NCBI GenBank assembly: GCA_002749535.1
Contig: MZZL01000390.1
Coordinates: 385,778-449,777 of the forward strand
Source of the DNA: Apophysomyces variabilis
Taxonomy: Eukaryota > Mucoromycota > Mucoromycetes > Mucorales > Mucoraceae
Direction of reading: 5' to 3'
DNA length: 64,000 nt
The notes beneath the pieces are model-generated. The model did no database searches. It was not told the origin of the DNA and saw only the letters and a list, made by a program, of their open reading frames with translations. Positions 13,286 to 25,199 of the stretch are shown piece by piece; the first letter of the stretch is position 1; each line of letters begins with the position of its first letter. Position numbers and translations under genes: made by a program.

Positions 13286-14892
13286 ATGGACCGTAACACC
13301 ACCGGTCTTTATGATGTTTTAGGTATACAAAAATCTGCTACGCCAGAAGAAATAAAGAAGGTATAGCCTTTTATTTATCCCGGCGAACCAAAAGACTCAA
13401 CAACTAGTTTACACCTATCTATATCTATATTGTAGGCATACAGAAGACTAGCTCTTCGATACCACCCTGATAAAAATCCGGATAGTGCTGAACAGGTAAC
13501 CTTACATTCGAAAACATGAGAGAAAACTTGACTGACATAAAACCTTAATGCTTTTCTAGTTCAAGAACATTAGTCATGCCTACGAGGTAAAATGAACGAG
13601 AAAAAAAAAGATAACGCAACAGTTGCATATGAGAACAGTGATAATAAACGAAGCCTCTTTCTTGTATTATAGGTTCTTAGCGATGAGCACAAACGTCGTG
13701 TGTACGATCGGTATGGCGAATTAGGTCTCCAAATGATGGGTACGGTGGCGAGCCCTTTCTTCGATCCCGAAATCGAGTCCATGTTATGCACCATGATGAC
13801 CCTGATATCGTTTGTCGTCGCACTGTTGATTATTTTCTTTGCCTTTTTAACTGTACGAATCGATGGGATCACACAGTGGAGTTGGGCTGTCGTTTGGATA
13901 CCGTTGTGGATCATTGACGCTATCTGCTGTTACGCCGCGTTCCAGCATGTTTTGAAGGCGATAAACAGTAAAGATGATGAGGACGACGACGACGACGAGG
14001 ATAATACCCACCATAACGATGGCGAGCAAAGAAATTCCGAGCAGTTACGAGCAACGCGGAGACGTGTGCGACTTCTTCGTCGGTTGTTATATCTTGTTTA
14101 CTGGGTACTGCTTCTACTTTTCCAGGTGTTCATCGTTCTCCGATTGGATGATAAAGTAACTTGGTCGGCTTCGGTTATTTTTGCACCTTACTTCGCTCTT
14201 GAGGGGATTCACTTTATCTGGGGTGTGATAAATTTTGCGGTGGCTGTGATGATCTTTACCCGTCAAGTGAAGGCTGATGAGGACTATAAAGGAGGACGAC
14301 TTGGCATGCAGGTCTTGGCACTCGCGTTTCACGAATTCTGGTTTTTTGTCCTTCGATTAGTCTTGTTTATACTTGTCGTCTTGCGGATTGATGGTACCAT
14401 TCTGTGTTCCTGGGCCGTGGTGTTTATCCCTCTCTACCTTGTGGGTGTCAAGTATGCCCTCCAATTGATACTGAGGTATCGCATGTATAACAGATTGCCA
14501 CAACCCGAAATTGCCCAACAAGGAAAAATTACGGTAATACTCGGCGCAGTGGTATTTATTATCATTGGTACTCTTTTCTACGCTCTTGTCGGACTACTGG
14601 CAAGACGACTGGATGGACTGTCGTACATAAGCATGTCCCACGTCTTTGTCCCTGTTTTCATTGTGCTGGTAAGTTTGAATTCCCAAACTTCTGTAGCTAT
14701 ATAGGTGGATGGATTGACTCCTTTTTCCTATAGTCACTTCTCATCTGCTGTTCCGGATGCTGCCTTCCATGCATGTTGATGGTATCCTCGGTAACTGATT
14801 TAGACGATCCAGAGCAGCAACAACAATTGGTAGATCCAAACAAACGCATTACGGAATCCGGTGAGACACCGGCTTCGTCTATTCATACATAG
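13286..14892 (+). CDS. J-domain (DnaJ) protein fused to a TMEM185-like multipass membrane domain
   Basis: Five exons (13286-13360, 13436-13495, 13560-13586, 13673-14668, 14734-14892) give 438 aa. Residues about 7-75 are a J domain: GLYDVLGI, YRRLALRYHPDKNP with an intact HPD, and YEVLSDEHKR. From about residue 85 the protein is a polytopic membrane protein in which one unit recurs about four times: a hydrophobic helix, then R(I/L)DG/D, an aromatic, and a hydrophobic segment with PLW or PxF (for example VRIDGITQWSWAVVWIPLW and LRIDGTILCSWAVVFIPLY). This resembles the TMEM185/Fragile-X-F family. A highly acidic D/E loop lies near residues 180-195. HPD lets J domains stimulate Hsp70 ATPase, so it could recruit a cytosolic Hsp70 to a membrane. 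Fusion and role are inferred. A TATA-like tract sits just before the start. Confidence 0.85.
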
Positions 14893-15274
14893 AGCAGTCC
14901 ATTCTGTATTAGCTATCCTTCTCTTTCCTTTTTCTTTTTCCCCATTTCACCTGTACTTTTATCAATCCCCGTCCTTGTCGGCTAATAGCGTTCTCATGTT
15001 GCAATATGAATTATCATTCTATCTCCTTCAGTCTCCGTTTGAATACATGGCAAGGCGGCAAAATGGAATTTGATGTGGCTCGTTTGAAAAGCAAGTGGCG
15101 GCGAGTATCACTGATCGAATCAATGGAAGGATTTGGTCGGTCTATGTGACCGCCACCATGCGCTAACAAAAGCAGACACCGAGGAGGGGCTTCAAATGCG
15201 GGGAAATCACGCCTCCCCTTCCACTTCTTTTCTGTTCTGCTCAATCTTAGAAACTCTTTTGTCTTTCTTTCACC

Positions 15275-16716
15275 ATGGCAAAGCTAGAATGGGGTAATCC
15301 TCATAAACGTCGGCTCTATATCTCCTACATGACCGACTGGTTACTCGTGATCATCATGGCCGCCGTATTCTTCGCCATCGACTTGATTCCGCCCTTCCAC
15401 CGCGACTTCTCTTTGACAGATAAAACTATTATGTTCCCTTACACCGAACACGAAGCCGTTCCCATATGGTCTCTCGCTGTAAGTTTCGGTCAAGCAAAAC
15501 GGACCGTTTGTATTTCAGTTCTCTCACACTGTAAAACCCACGAACAAAGTTTATCGCTTTCCTCGCGCCTATCATCGTAATAGGTATCGTCTCGTTGGGT
15601 ATGCAGCGAAGTGTACATGACTTCCATGTGGGTGTTCTTGGTAAGCTACCATTTATTCACCTGACAGTTATGGTTAATCCATTGGCAAAGGTCTCTGTTT
15701 AGGCTTGTCCATGACAGTCATGCTCACGGACGTTATCAAAGTATGCATGCAGAAAAAAATTGGAAGAAAAAAAAAAGAGCAGTAGAGGATGATGGTTTTG
15801 TTGGTCCTCAATCGCTCTTTCTTTTTTTGTCAATTTTGTTAGATCACAGCCGGAAGAGCTCGTCCCGATATGTTGGCAAGATGCAAGCCACCTCTTGATG
15901 CCGTCGATCCGCCTTTGGGTCTATCCAACTATACAATTTGTACAACGGACCCCAGCTTACATATCATGAAGGATGGTTTCAAGAGTTTCCCTAGCGGTCA
16001 TTCATCATGTAAGTAGACTTTATGCCAATAAGTGCAAAAAAAAATATAAATTGACATTAACCTGTGCGACGAACACCAGTTTCTTTTGCAGGATTGGGTT
16101 ACCTTGCGCTCTATATCGCAGGAAAAATGCGCATGTTTGATGAGCGTGGTGTAAGTCATGGATGGTGACAAAGATCCTTAGATTGATCCTATTCTATATT
16201 CTTTATTTTCCTTTTCAGCATACTTACAAAGGCTTCATCTTTTCTTTCCCCGCCATCGGAGCACTTTTAATTGCTATTTCCCGTACACGAGACTACCGCC
16301 ATCACTGGCAGGATGTCTTCATCGGATCTTTATTAGGTGAGACAGAAAGGAGACGAAAATGATGTTTCCCACTCACACGGTCGAATTCTATTTTATCTTA
16401 AGGCTCTGCATGTGCTTATTTTGCCTATCGCCAATACTATCCATCGTTGGGGCATGCCCATTGTCATAGTGCATTCGATGCACGTCTTTGTCCGGGCGAT
16501 TACAATAACATTGTTACTAGTCAAGAAGAAGGCATCGCATTTAGTTCTAGGCTTCGATCAGCGGGCGCAGATGCATCTCAGGTTACCGACAGTTCCACGT
16601 TTGCACATAGCTCAGATTTCCGGTTACAGAACACATCAAGGTTCCAGGTCGACTTGGGCAACGCTACTTCGTCGGGAGGTCAAGTGGACGTCTTTGAACA
16701 TGCCAATAAAACATAG
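15275..16716 (+). CDS. PAP2-family lipid phosphatase (Dpp1/lipid phosphate phosphatase-like)
   Basis: Seven exons (15275-15478, 15550-15640, 15691-15740, 15843-16008, 16080-16150, 16219-16336, 16403-16716) give 337 aa. The three catalytic motifs of the PAP2 superfamily are intact: C1 KITAGRARPD, C2 PSGHS, and C3 SRTRDYRHHWQDV with the nucleophilic histidine. Six hydrophobic helices are spread around them, as in Dpp1/Lpp1 enzymes that dephosphorylate diacylglycerol pyrophosphate, phosphatidate and related lipids at vacuole, Golgi or ER membranes. Exon 7 encodes a roughly 100-residue Ser/Gln/Asn-rich hydrophilic tail after the last helix that has no obvious domain. Specificity among lipid phosphates cannot be read from sequence. 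Confidence 0.94.
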
Positions 16717-17301
16717 ATAACCTTTTGCCAATGGTACATACTGTTTATTGAATCATATTTTGCGCTACTCTATAACAATGTCGCAAATTGCATTGCAAAA
16801 AGCTATATAAAAGCGATTTGCTGGTCATGCTCAAAGTTGCCCAAACCACAGCAAATAGGATTATTTTCTGGGGTACGTAGGACGCATAAAGGTCGTACTA
16901 TACAGGTCTGCATGTGCCTAATGATGGCTCGTGCGTCAGTACCGAAAGAACATGGTTCCTAAGAATTAAGGAGCTCATTTGCGCCAGAATGGTGGACTTC
17001 ATTGTGTTACCAGCTGACTAAAGACAATAGATTTCTTGATTCCCTTTGGAAGCAAAAGGAAATGACATGTTGCCTATTGTTAAACTACACGATCACAGGT
17101 GCGATATGTAAAACTATGACCTGGCCTGCATTATTGTTTGAGAAAGGACTGAGAAAAGCATGAATGATCACCATAGTTCATATTCAATGGACTAAAAAAA
17201 GCCAGTAGCGCTGACAATCACGTGCATTCTGTGGTCTTGTCAAACCGTTCTTTGTCTTTTCACAGGTTTCGCTGTTCTTTCCTACTTGTTTTAGTTTCTT
17301 G
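16717..17301. other. Intergenic DNA, no gene seen
   Basis: AT-rich stretch separating two + strand genes; no coding exon or repeat recognised. Confidence 0.5.
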
Positions 17302-18974
17302 ATGAACGAAAGAAAGTACGACATCGGTAAATCAGGATGAAGAACATTGTTTGAAAGAATGTTCAACTGATTAACATTGCTTTGTATATAAGTTGTGTTT
17401 GGCGCGTCTGGTTTCACTGGCGCTTTGACATGCGAATATTTAATGGAAATTGGTGATAAGGTTCCCCCCATTATGCATTACGTGTTGGAACTCGTATTAA
17501 AAGACGAACAACAAAAATATAGTCTCTGAAATGGGCCATCGCCGGCCGTAGTCTTAACAAACTGGAAAAAGTCAAAGAATCCTTGGTGAATATTGACGAA
17601 TCTGCAAGGGTAAAATATAAATGTAATACAGAGGCAGAAAGAAACGATAATGACGATTTCTATCTTGTATACACCAGAACGTGGATATCCTGATTGCCGA
17701 TTCCAATGATGCACAGTCGCTCGATGCTGTCGTGGGCAATACCGATGTGATTATCAGTACCGTTGGACCATTCATCAAGTACGGCACACCTTTGGTGGAA
17801 TCCTGTATTCGTCAAAGGACCCATTATGTGGATATCACCGGTGAATACGCTTGGATCAAGCAAATTATTGATCGCTTCCATGAAGAAGCTAAACAAAATC
17901 ACGTCATGATTGTGCCTGCTTGCGGATTTGATTCTGTACCGAGTGATCTCGGAACCTTCATGTAAAGAAAAAAAAACAACAACACTTGGCATTGAAGACA
18001 TCTAAACAGTACCACATAAAATAGGGTAGCCGATTATGTCAAGTCCAAATACCAACTTGATTTGGCAGATGTGAAACTTTCTCTGACAGATATTCGCGGT
18101 GGTGTCTCTGGTGGAACGATCCATTCTGCTATAGAAGCCATAGCCGGACGAAGCATTTCAGTGAACGCGTCTTTGGATCCATATCTTCTCGCTTCGCAAA
18201 GAGGCATTGATAAACGCAGTTTACCGTTAATGTACCGAGATTACGACTTTGGGCGAAAATGGCAGGCATTCTTTGTCATGTCCATTGTAAACGAAAAAGT
18301 AGTAAGGCGAAGCTGGTCACTTGCCACAGAAAGAGGGCAAGGTTATGGTGGACTTTTCCGATACAAGTATGTTCATCAAAGGGATTATCATCCTTTAAAT
18401 AAGAAAAGGAAACCGAATGAAAAGGACAATATCTTAAACTTGTGTTTATTCTAGGGAAACCATGAGCATGTCCTTCATTCCGGCTTTTGTGTTGACTGCC
18501 GCGTTATTGACTGTGGTTCCTCTGGCTGGCCTGTTATTAAAAATACCCGTGTTTTACCGTCTGGCTCAACGATGTCTTCCTGCACCAGGATCCGGCCCGA
18601 CTCGGGAACAACGTGCCAAAGGAAGGTTTGAAATGCAGATTGTCGCCGACACGGATGCGGAGCCCTACGATCAGCAGATTCGTGTACGAGGCATAGTGAA
18701 AGGTAAAACCAGAGATAAGGAAAGAAGGCATTTGTGCATGATCCAGTTTAATTAAAACAAACAAAAACCCTACCGGTTGATAGGTTTCCGGGACCCAGGC
18801 TATGGAGACACTTGTCGTATGGTCGTCGAATCGGCGCTCAGTATCGTGAAAAGTTTTGGCAGCTTACCAGGAAAGGATGGAGGTGTGCTCACTCCTGCCA
18901 CGGCATTTGGGAACATCTTGTTGGAGAGGTTAAGAAAGAATGACGGCATGGTTTTCGAAGTACAAGAAATTTAA
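17302..18974 (+). CDS. Saccharopine-dehydrogenase-like oxidoreductase (SCCPDH type)
   Basis: Seven exons (17302-17326, 17393-17460, 17523-17609, 17678-17961, 18025-18366, 18455-18702, 18784-18974) give 414 aa. A Rossmann nucleotide-binding start is assembled across the first intron: KYDIVVFGASGFTG, followed by WAIAGRSLNKL and a strand ending VIISTVGPF, then the YVDITGE and PACGFDSVPSDLG motifs that typify the SCCPDH-like family. A hydrophobic helix (AFVLTAALLTVVPLAG) near residue 255 suggests membrane or lipid-droplet association, as known for animal SCCPDH. The C-terminal GYGDTCRMVVESAL and GVLTPATAFG blocks are also family landmarks. The family is distinct from true lysine-pathway saccharopine dehydrogenase and its reaction is not settled. 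The very short first coding exon (25 nt) was chosen because it alone completes the glycine-rich loop in frame. Confidence 0.93.
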
Positions 18975-20169
18975 GAGAAGGAAGGGCAGACCAACTCGAT
19001 GCCCAAGTGAGCTAATCCTAAACTACAGCAATAGCAAAATATGCTTAAACTTGCTTTGTATCTTTTTTTAAAATATCACTGCTTCAGCCTGATGCTTGCA
19101 AAAACAAAACGAAACTAATTTATGTATTTGCTTATGGGTAATACCTCAGGCATGCTTGTTTATTAGCCAAATAGCAAGCTCATCTATTATCTTCTGCTCT
19201 TTTTACGTTTGAGCCGAGAATGCACTGGGCAAATGTTATTTGTTTATTTTATTATGTCTGACAGGTGTTGAATATATGTAATCCGTCGGTATTTACAGTA
19301 TTTCTTAAATAAGTACTTCAAAATAAATAAACTTCAACCTTTCATATCAAGTGTTCTGGAAATTCGGGGAAATGGGAGAAAGAGTTTGTTAAAATCGTTT
19401 ATTGGATTTTCTAACTACTGATGAAATCAAAGGGATCAACAGCCAAGGCAAAGAATTCGTTTCTACTTACCCAAGCAGAAAAATAACGCGTTTTCTGCCA
19501 GTATGTTTGATCCCTGACAATTCATTGCAAAGCCTGTTTATCATAAACGCAGCTACCAGAGTTAGGGGAACAACAGACGGGGTTTTGAGGGTGGACAGAA
19601 AAAATCAAGGAATCACGGTTCGTAAGCCAAGTTCGCAATAGAGCGGCCAAAAATCTAAGAGAGCAGATCTCTCTATTAGCGACTAACTTGTCTACAGATC
19701 GGCAGACAGGCGAAAATCCATATAGTCTTCATGTTGTTTTATTATAATATAGAAATAATGCAGTTTTCCTATATGTAGGTATTTATCTTTTATTGCTTTC
19801 TTGAGCACATAATGAGATAGCGACATTAATACAGCAGGTTGTGGACAGAAACAAAGTACAAAGGGATCATATCAACACTTCAATTGACTATGGTCTGTTC
19901 CCGCACACACACGTATAAAAAGAGACAAAGGGAAAGGTTTCCGCCTTCTGTTAAAAATTGTGCAGTCGGTTGGTTTAAAAAGATATTTGAAGAATTGCAA
20001 CTTGGTTGTTATGTAACGTACGTAGGGCACCACAATGTAATCGATAACTACATTCTTTCATGGTCTTCATTATATAAGCACCAGAATGTTTTATAATTTG
20101 AACACTAAAGCTTGCCGAACTTCTTTTTCTTAATTTCACGGAAGAAAAGAGCAAAAAGAAGGGAGAATC
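18975..20169. other. Intergenic DNA, AT-rich
   Basis: About 1.2 kb with several AATAAA-like sequences but no supported gene. An open frame near 19400-19640 has no recognisable features. The last 60 bases look like a leader, rich in A and pyrimidine runs. Confidence 0.5.
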
Positions 20170-21413
20170 ATGAAGTTTTCTGTCCTTACGAGCAGTCTAT
20201 GCATACTTCCTTTTGCATTCGCCGCACCCGCATCTAGCTCGGCTAGTGCATTCCGTGCGGAAGTGTCGTCGTCCATATTCGCAGCAGCAGCGGCAACAGC
20301 AACGCCCATGTCAGCATCTGCGGTAAAGGAACAAAAACAATTAAAAATAAAGGAGAAATTCTTTTTATTACTTCTCCAAAAGAAAGAAAGAAAGAAACGA
20401 AAACACTAAATTCGCTATATGAATGCTTATAGTACGCTATTCCCTCAGCTAGCGTATCGCCAGCCAAGGATGCCGTCAAGAACCTACGTAAACATGTTCG
20501 CCATCTGGTGAAAGATGCTCAGCACGATGTAGTAGAGAAAAACCCCTTACTTTCTGGAGGCATGCTGTACCATCCTAGTCAAGATACTGGTGATACTGGT
20601 TCAGGTGGAGACACTGGCACTTCTTCACAAACACCCCTAGGTTACATCGATCTTGTTTTCCAGACGATCAAGGAACTATTTACCGGACCCAATCCTCAGC
20701 TGAAAGCCATCGAGGATGCTATCAATGAACTTGTGGATGGAAAACCATTTGCTTCCTTCTTCGGAAACATCGCTGCACCCCTCGATATGCTTCTCAAATC
20801 GTCGACGGACACAGTTCTACAAGTGGTGAATGGCCTTAATGAGTTGATCAACAACGCTGTAAACGGTCTTGTGAACGCTACCAAGGCGTTGGTCGATGCT
20901 ATCCTGAAACCCTTCTTCCAGCCCTCTGCAGAATTCCAGACAGGTGGCGGCAGCACCACTAGCGGCGGAGGAACAACTACTGGAGGTGGAACTGGCGGCA
21001 CCGTCCTTAGCTCAGGCCTTCGACGTCGACGGGAAGTGGCTGTCCGTCTGGCTGCCAAGGGTGTCAAGCCTTTTGTCAAGCCCATTGTGAAACTTGGTAA
21101 CAAGATCATTCAGAAGTTCGTCAACAAGGCCAAGAAATTGGCATCCCAGGAGCGTCTGGAAAAACTCACCGATGCTGGATGGAAATACACCCAAAAGGCG
21201 AAGGACCTGATGTCTTTTGTTGTTGCTCAGGCTACCGCCGGAACGCCCAACTTCCAACCCGTCTTGGACACCATCCTTAATGTGAGCCAGCGATTTATTT
21301 CGGCGTTGTTGGTCCAGGATCCAGAAATCCTCGGCCTGATCTGGCATCCCTCTCTTGAAGGTTTCCAAAAGGCATTTGAAGCTGTCATCCGCGTATTGAC
21401 CCAACGCGTATAA
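20170..21413 (+). CDS. Predicted secreted helical protein of unknown function
   Basis: Two exons (20170-20322, 20433-21413) give 377 aa. The first 18-19 residues look like a classical signal peptide (MKFSVLTSSLCILPFAFA, then APAS), followed by a low-complexity Ala/Ser segment. The rest is mostly amphipathic helix: one region around AIEDAINELVDGKPF and DTVLQVVNGLNELINNAVNGL, then a Gly/Thr/Ser linker (about residues 198-215), a basic RRRRE site that could be cut by a Kex2-like protease, and a lysine-rich second helical region. No family is recognised. Codon usage is noticeably more C-rich at third positions than in flanking genes, which suggests high expression. The signal peptide, linker and dibasic site are visible; extracellular or cell-wall location is inferred. 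Confidence 0.75.
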
Positions 21414-22177
21414 GTTTCCATTCTTGTTTGCTTTCTTTCTTTTGTTGATAATTTAATTCTAGATAATGACAATAATAATATGAAATAAAGCAGTTCCCAT
21501 GTTTTGTTTTTAGCTGTTCAAGTTCAAACACACATTCCTCTATCATGCGTATGGCATGTAACCGCATCATAATTTCCCACTTTTTTTACTTGGAAAAGGA
21601 GAACAGAAAGACTTAAAAAAGGAAAGGATGTAAGTCTCTCGAAACTTTGAAAACCATAAGAGAGGAATACTTCATATGGATAGAACCGACTTCGTCTTCA
21701 CAAGGACAAATATTTGTTTTTAGGATAAATAGAGTAATAGCATGTAGTAGTAGTAGTAGTAGTTAATGATGGCCATGGGTAGGCCAACATGCAAGACAAA
21801 CAACCTGCTATCAACATTACTGTTTATGGTTAACTGCATTAAAAATTGATCCTTCATGCTATGTAATGGCAAGTTGTTCTTTTTACTTGCTTGCATCTAG
21901 CAAGAATGCCAAGAAGATCTTTGTGCACCCAGACAATCTCTCAAAAAGTAGAAACTTGCCACTTTATTCTTGCGTGAATGACAACCCAGAACCAAGAAAA
22001 TGGAAACAATAGGCATGTTCTGCTTTCCTGTTCCCAAAAAAACAAAAAGCATCACAAACTCTACAAGTAAGAAGCTCCATTTAGACGGGAAAGAAAAACT
22101 AAAGGTTCAAAGTATTTAATTGCATGATCCGATAATTACAAAAAAAAAGAACATAGACACACACACACTATGGTCCG
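21414..22177. other. Convergent 3' intergenic region with TAG microsatellite
   Basis: Lies between the 3' ends of the secreted-protein gene (+) and the coiled-coil/SH3BGR gene (-). It contains a (TAG)n tract of about 18 bases near 21745 and an AC tract near 22157. No gene seen. Confidence 0.5.
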
Positions 22178-24264
22178 TTAAAAGTTGAAATCCAATGATG
22201 AAATATTGGATTGAGCTAATTCTAGTTCAATTTCCCTCAATAATTCAGCATCCTCCTCATACGATTTTTTCCCAATCGTACTGACGGAGCTACTATTGGT
22301 GGGTGTGATCGGTTCATTTGATGCCCTTGAAGATGAGAAAAACTCCTTGGAACGTGGTAATTGCTCCTCATCACGAGGACGCAGAAAATGATCAAGCTGA
22401 TCTTTTTCCACTGCCTTCAAAAGGTCTTCCAGTTGCTATAATTAAATAAACAAAAAAAACAAAGAATTAGGAGATTCATATACAAAGAAAAAGAAAATAG
22501 TATCAATTCTAGGGAAAACTTACCCCGCGGTACTGTCCACCAACAAACACCTGCGGTAGGGACTGGACCCGTCCATTATTAGCTCCTTTGCTTTGCTGCC
22601 GCATATGCTGCAAAGCTGGTTCGCTCTGAGCTACGTCTACGAGTTGGTATTGGATATGATTGGCTGCCAACGTCGTCTGCAGCGTATCTTGGTTCCGCTT
22701 AATGGTCTGGTTGGCAGACACACTGGAGATATAGATCTGGACCTGACGAGGATCACGAGGGTGCAATTCTGGAGCTTGATCTTTCATGATCGCTGGCCAA
22801 CGCATCAACTTATTGGGTCCACTCGATGTCTTGCGTAATTTCATGGTGGTTGCTCCATGACTATTGGCATTTTCCAGATCACGTAGTTCTGCCTGTTGGC
22901 CTGTCCTTAGAACGGAAAGCTGTTCTTGATGTGACTTTTGCAAGGAAGCTAACTGTACAGAATGCTCGTGCTCAGACTGCTCAAATTCATGCAATAGCCT
23001 CTCCACCTCATCGTTCATGTTATTTTTGGCTTGTTTTTCTGCATCGTTCAGACGTTGCCTTAGCAGATCTAGATCTTTCTCATGTCGAGATTGCAGATCC
23101 TCGAGCGTTTGTCGTTGTTTGCGTTCCAGCGCATGGATGGCATTATGATGTGACTTTTTTAACTCGGATAACGATTCCTGATGCTGTTCCAACACTCTGT
23201 CTTTCTCAGCCATTGCTTCTGCGTGGTTCTGCAGGACTTTTTCATGCTGCTGTTTCTGGGCCTAAGAGAAACAGAAACAAGAACAAAGAAATAAAAGGAG
23301 AATGTGGTTACCCTCCTGATATGGTATGCTATCGGCAAGGTCTCTTTTTTCTATTTTTTTTTTCTTCTCTTTTTGTCATACCTCCAATTGCTGGTTCAGT
23401 TCTTCAAGTTTCTGGATCATGAGTCGATCACTTTCCAGATCCATAGTCAAACGATTCAATCGCTTCTGACGTTCTTGATCCGCATTATCTCCTTGTTTCT
23501 TTGGCTTTCTATCTCGTCTATTCAATTCAGCACGTAATTCGACAAGTTCGTTCTCCTTTTCTGCCAAGCGTTGGACAGCCTCCTCGTTCTAATCAAAAAA
23601 ATAAATTGTTGAATAACGAGAGATGATTACGCGTGTGCATTTCTCAGTATTACCGTTTTCTTTAATTGCTCCAGTTGCGATGTTACTTCATCTAAGGCCG
23701 GTTTGACTAAGGCAGCATGCTCGGCTTTCCATTTGATTTGAAGTTCTTCTAATTGCTTTTCTTTTTCGCGAAGAAGTTCATCTTTCTCGGCCAACTTCGT
23801 TTCTGCTGTTGTACCGTTTTGGCCGATTTTGTGCATTAATTCCTGGATTTCTTTTTCTCTCTGTTCCAGTAAAGACTCTTTCTGCTGCAATTTTTCAAGT
23901 GTCTCCCGGTTGGACGACTCTAATTTCTCCAATACTGACTTGACGTCTGTCTCTTGTGATGGTTGTGGTGGAGCTGGTGTTTGTTCAAGCTTTTGCCGTA
24001 GGTGTTCAAGTTCGGCGGATTGTCGGGCAATAACAGTAAGGTGCTCATCGTTCTGGGACATGATGAATAAATAAATGATTATATTTTAATATTACAGAAA
24101 GCTATTTTGCTTTTTTATAGGATATTAAAGTTTACCTTTGTTTTCAATTCATTGTATTCTTGTCGAATTTGGGCTACAGCAGCCGAATGCGTGCTTCTAA
24201 TACTCGACGTTTCCTGCTGTTTGGATTTCCTCTTTGCCTTTTTGCGACTTCCGAAACAGGCCAT
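22178..24264 (-). CDS. Long coiled-coil protein with C-terminal SH3BGR (glutaredoxin-like) domain
   Basis: Five exons on the minus strand (24264-24136, 24052-23654, 23588-23382, 23261-22524, 22435-22178) give 576 aa. After a basic N-terminus (MACFGSRKKAKRKSK), residues about 45-385 are heptad-rich coiled coil dense in E, K, Q and L (for example LLEQREKEIQELMHKIG). From about residue 419 a compact domain begins VQIYISSVSANQTIKRNQ and continues with a LPQVFVGGQYRG block. This matches SH3BGR/SH3BGRL proteins: a thioredoxin-fold, glutaredoxin-like domain lacking the CPYC redox site. The tail is acidic and Ser-rich with DAELLREIELELAQ. Myosin- or golgin-like BLAST hits would be expected for the coil. 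The N-terminal GCF-type start lacks an N-myristoylation glycine at position 2. The role is unknown; a scaffold or tether is inference. Confidence 0.85.
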
Positions 24265-24361
24265 GGTGAATGAAGTAAAAAGCTGAGAAATGAAGAAAGT
24301 ATAAAAGATCCGAGGAAGTTCAGGGGGGAAAAGATGGCTCTTGTTTTATCGCACGATAAGT

Positions 24362-24645
24362 AACCATTTCCTCCCCCTTGTTCATCCGAATGGGCTTTAG
24401 TTGATTACTGCTTCATTGGTATCAGCGCAACATGTGGAGATTGTGCAAGCTGGAGAGGAAATAAGGGGCCAGCTACGAAAGTAAAGAGAGGGTGGAATGA
24501 AGCTCATGGCTCCTGGTGCGAGCCCCTAAAGGTGTTCTACGCTGTATTTGGAGAAGGCAGGAGTGTCCACGAGATCCGACTGAAATTATCCGAGAAAGAC
24601 AGCGTTGACAGACTAAGGCAGCGAGTGTCTTCGTCACACGAAGAG
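24362..24645 (+). pseudogene. Possible Crinkler-type ubiquitin-like header fragment
   Basis: An open reading segment with no in-frame ATG runs up to a good splice donor (GAG then GTAAGA at 24646). Its last 45 codons read like the ubiquitin-like header of fungal and oomycete Crinkler (CRN) proteins: KVFYAVFGEGRSVHEI, then alternating charged and hydrophobic residues and DSVDRLRQRV. No start codon, later exon or CRN C-terminal domain could be found in the next kilobase. It is therefore best read as a remnant, or as one exon of a gene whose other exons I failed to see. The resemblance is by eye only. Confidence 0.3.
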
Positions 24646-24860
24646 GTAAGATACCCCTCTCCTTGCCTATTTCCTTACTTCCCTCGTTTTTCTTTCTTTT
24701 TTTCCACACCATCATGTGTGTACTGGACACCCCGTTTCTTTATCGGTCTTTTTCTTACTTTTGCGCGCCAATTACTAACCGCTATGCTTGTTTGTTTACA
24801 TGTCATACTGACATGAATTTTCGCTTGCCCCCTGACCCGTCAAAGCATGCTATTCAAAAA

Positions 24861-24870
24861 AGTATAAATA
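24861..24870 (+). promoter_or_regulatory. TATA-box-like element
   Basis: AGTATAAATA stands about 50 bases before the ATG of the small candidate gene at 24917, a plausible distance for a fungal core promoter. Confidence 0.35.
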
Positions 24871-24916
24871 GAGCTATTTTCTCGAAACGAGTTTGATCTG
24901 CTTCCTTCTTTTCTCC

Positions 24917-25199
24917 ATGTCACGTCCAACGCCATCATCCCTGGCCTCACTTCGTGCGAAGGATAAGCCTACAGGATTCTCGTACCGATCCTGTCCGATC
25001 TGTTCCCAACCATTGCTAGTCCGTATCCATGGTTGCTTCGTATATAAATGGCTCAACTCTCATTTTGCCGTAAGTCTATCTTTCCACAAACCAGTCCGTA
25101 TTGGCGTTTTGTGATGATAACAACAAGTTGTAGAAATCACATCACGAGTTCATGCATCTTGTCGTCAATCTACATCCGTCCTCCTCCTCCAATTGTTAA
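24917..25199 (+). CDS. Small hypothetical protein (candidate)
   Basis: Two exons (24917-25069, 25134-25199) would give a 72-aa protein beginning MSRPTPSSLASLRAKDK. Support comes from a TATA-like box upstream, a strong GTAAGT donor, a TAG acceptor and a preserved frame. It holds a CPIC pair and further Cys and His residues in the first exon, so metal binding is possible, but no family is recognised. The second exon ends in a serine run. It could equally be a non-coding transcript or chance. Confidence 0.3.
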
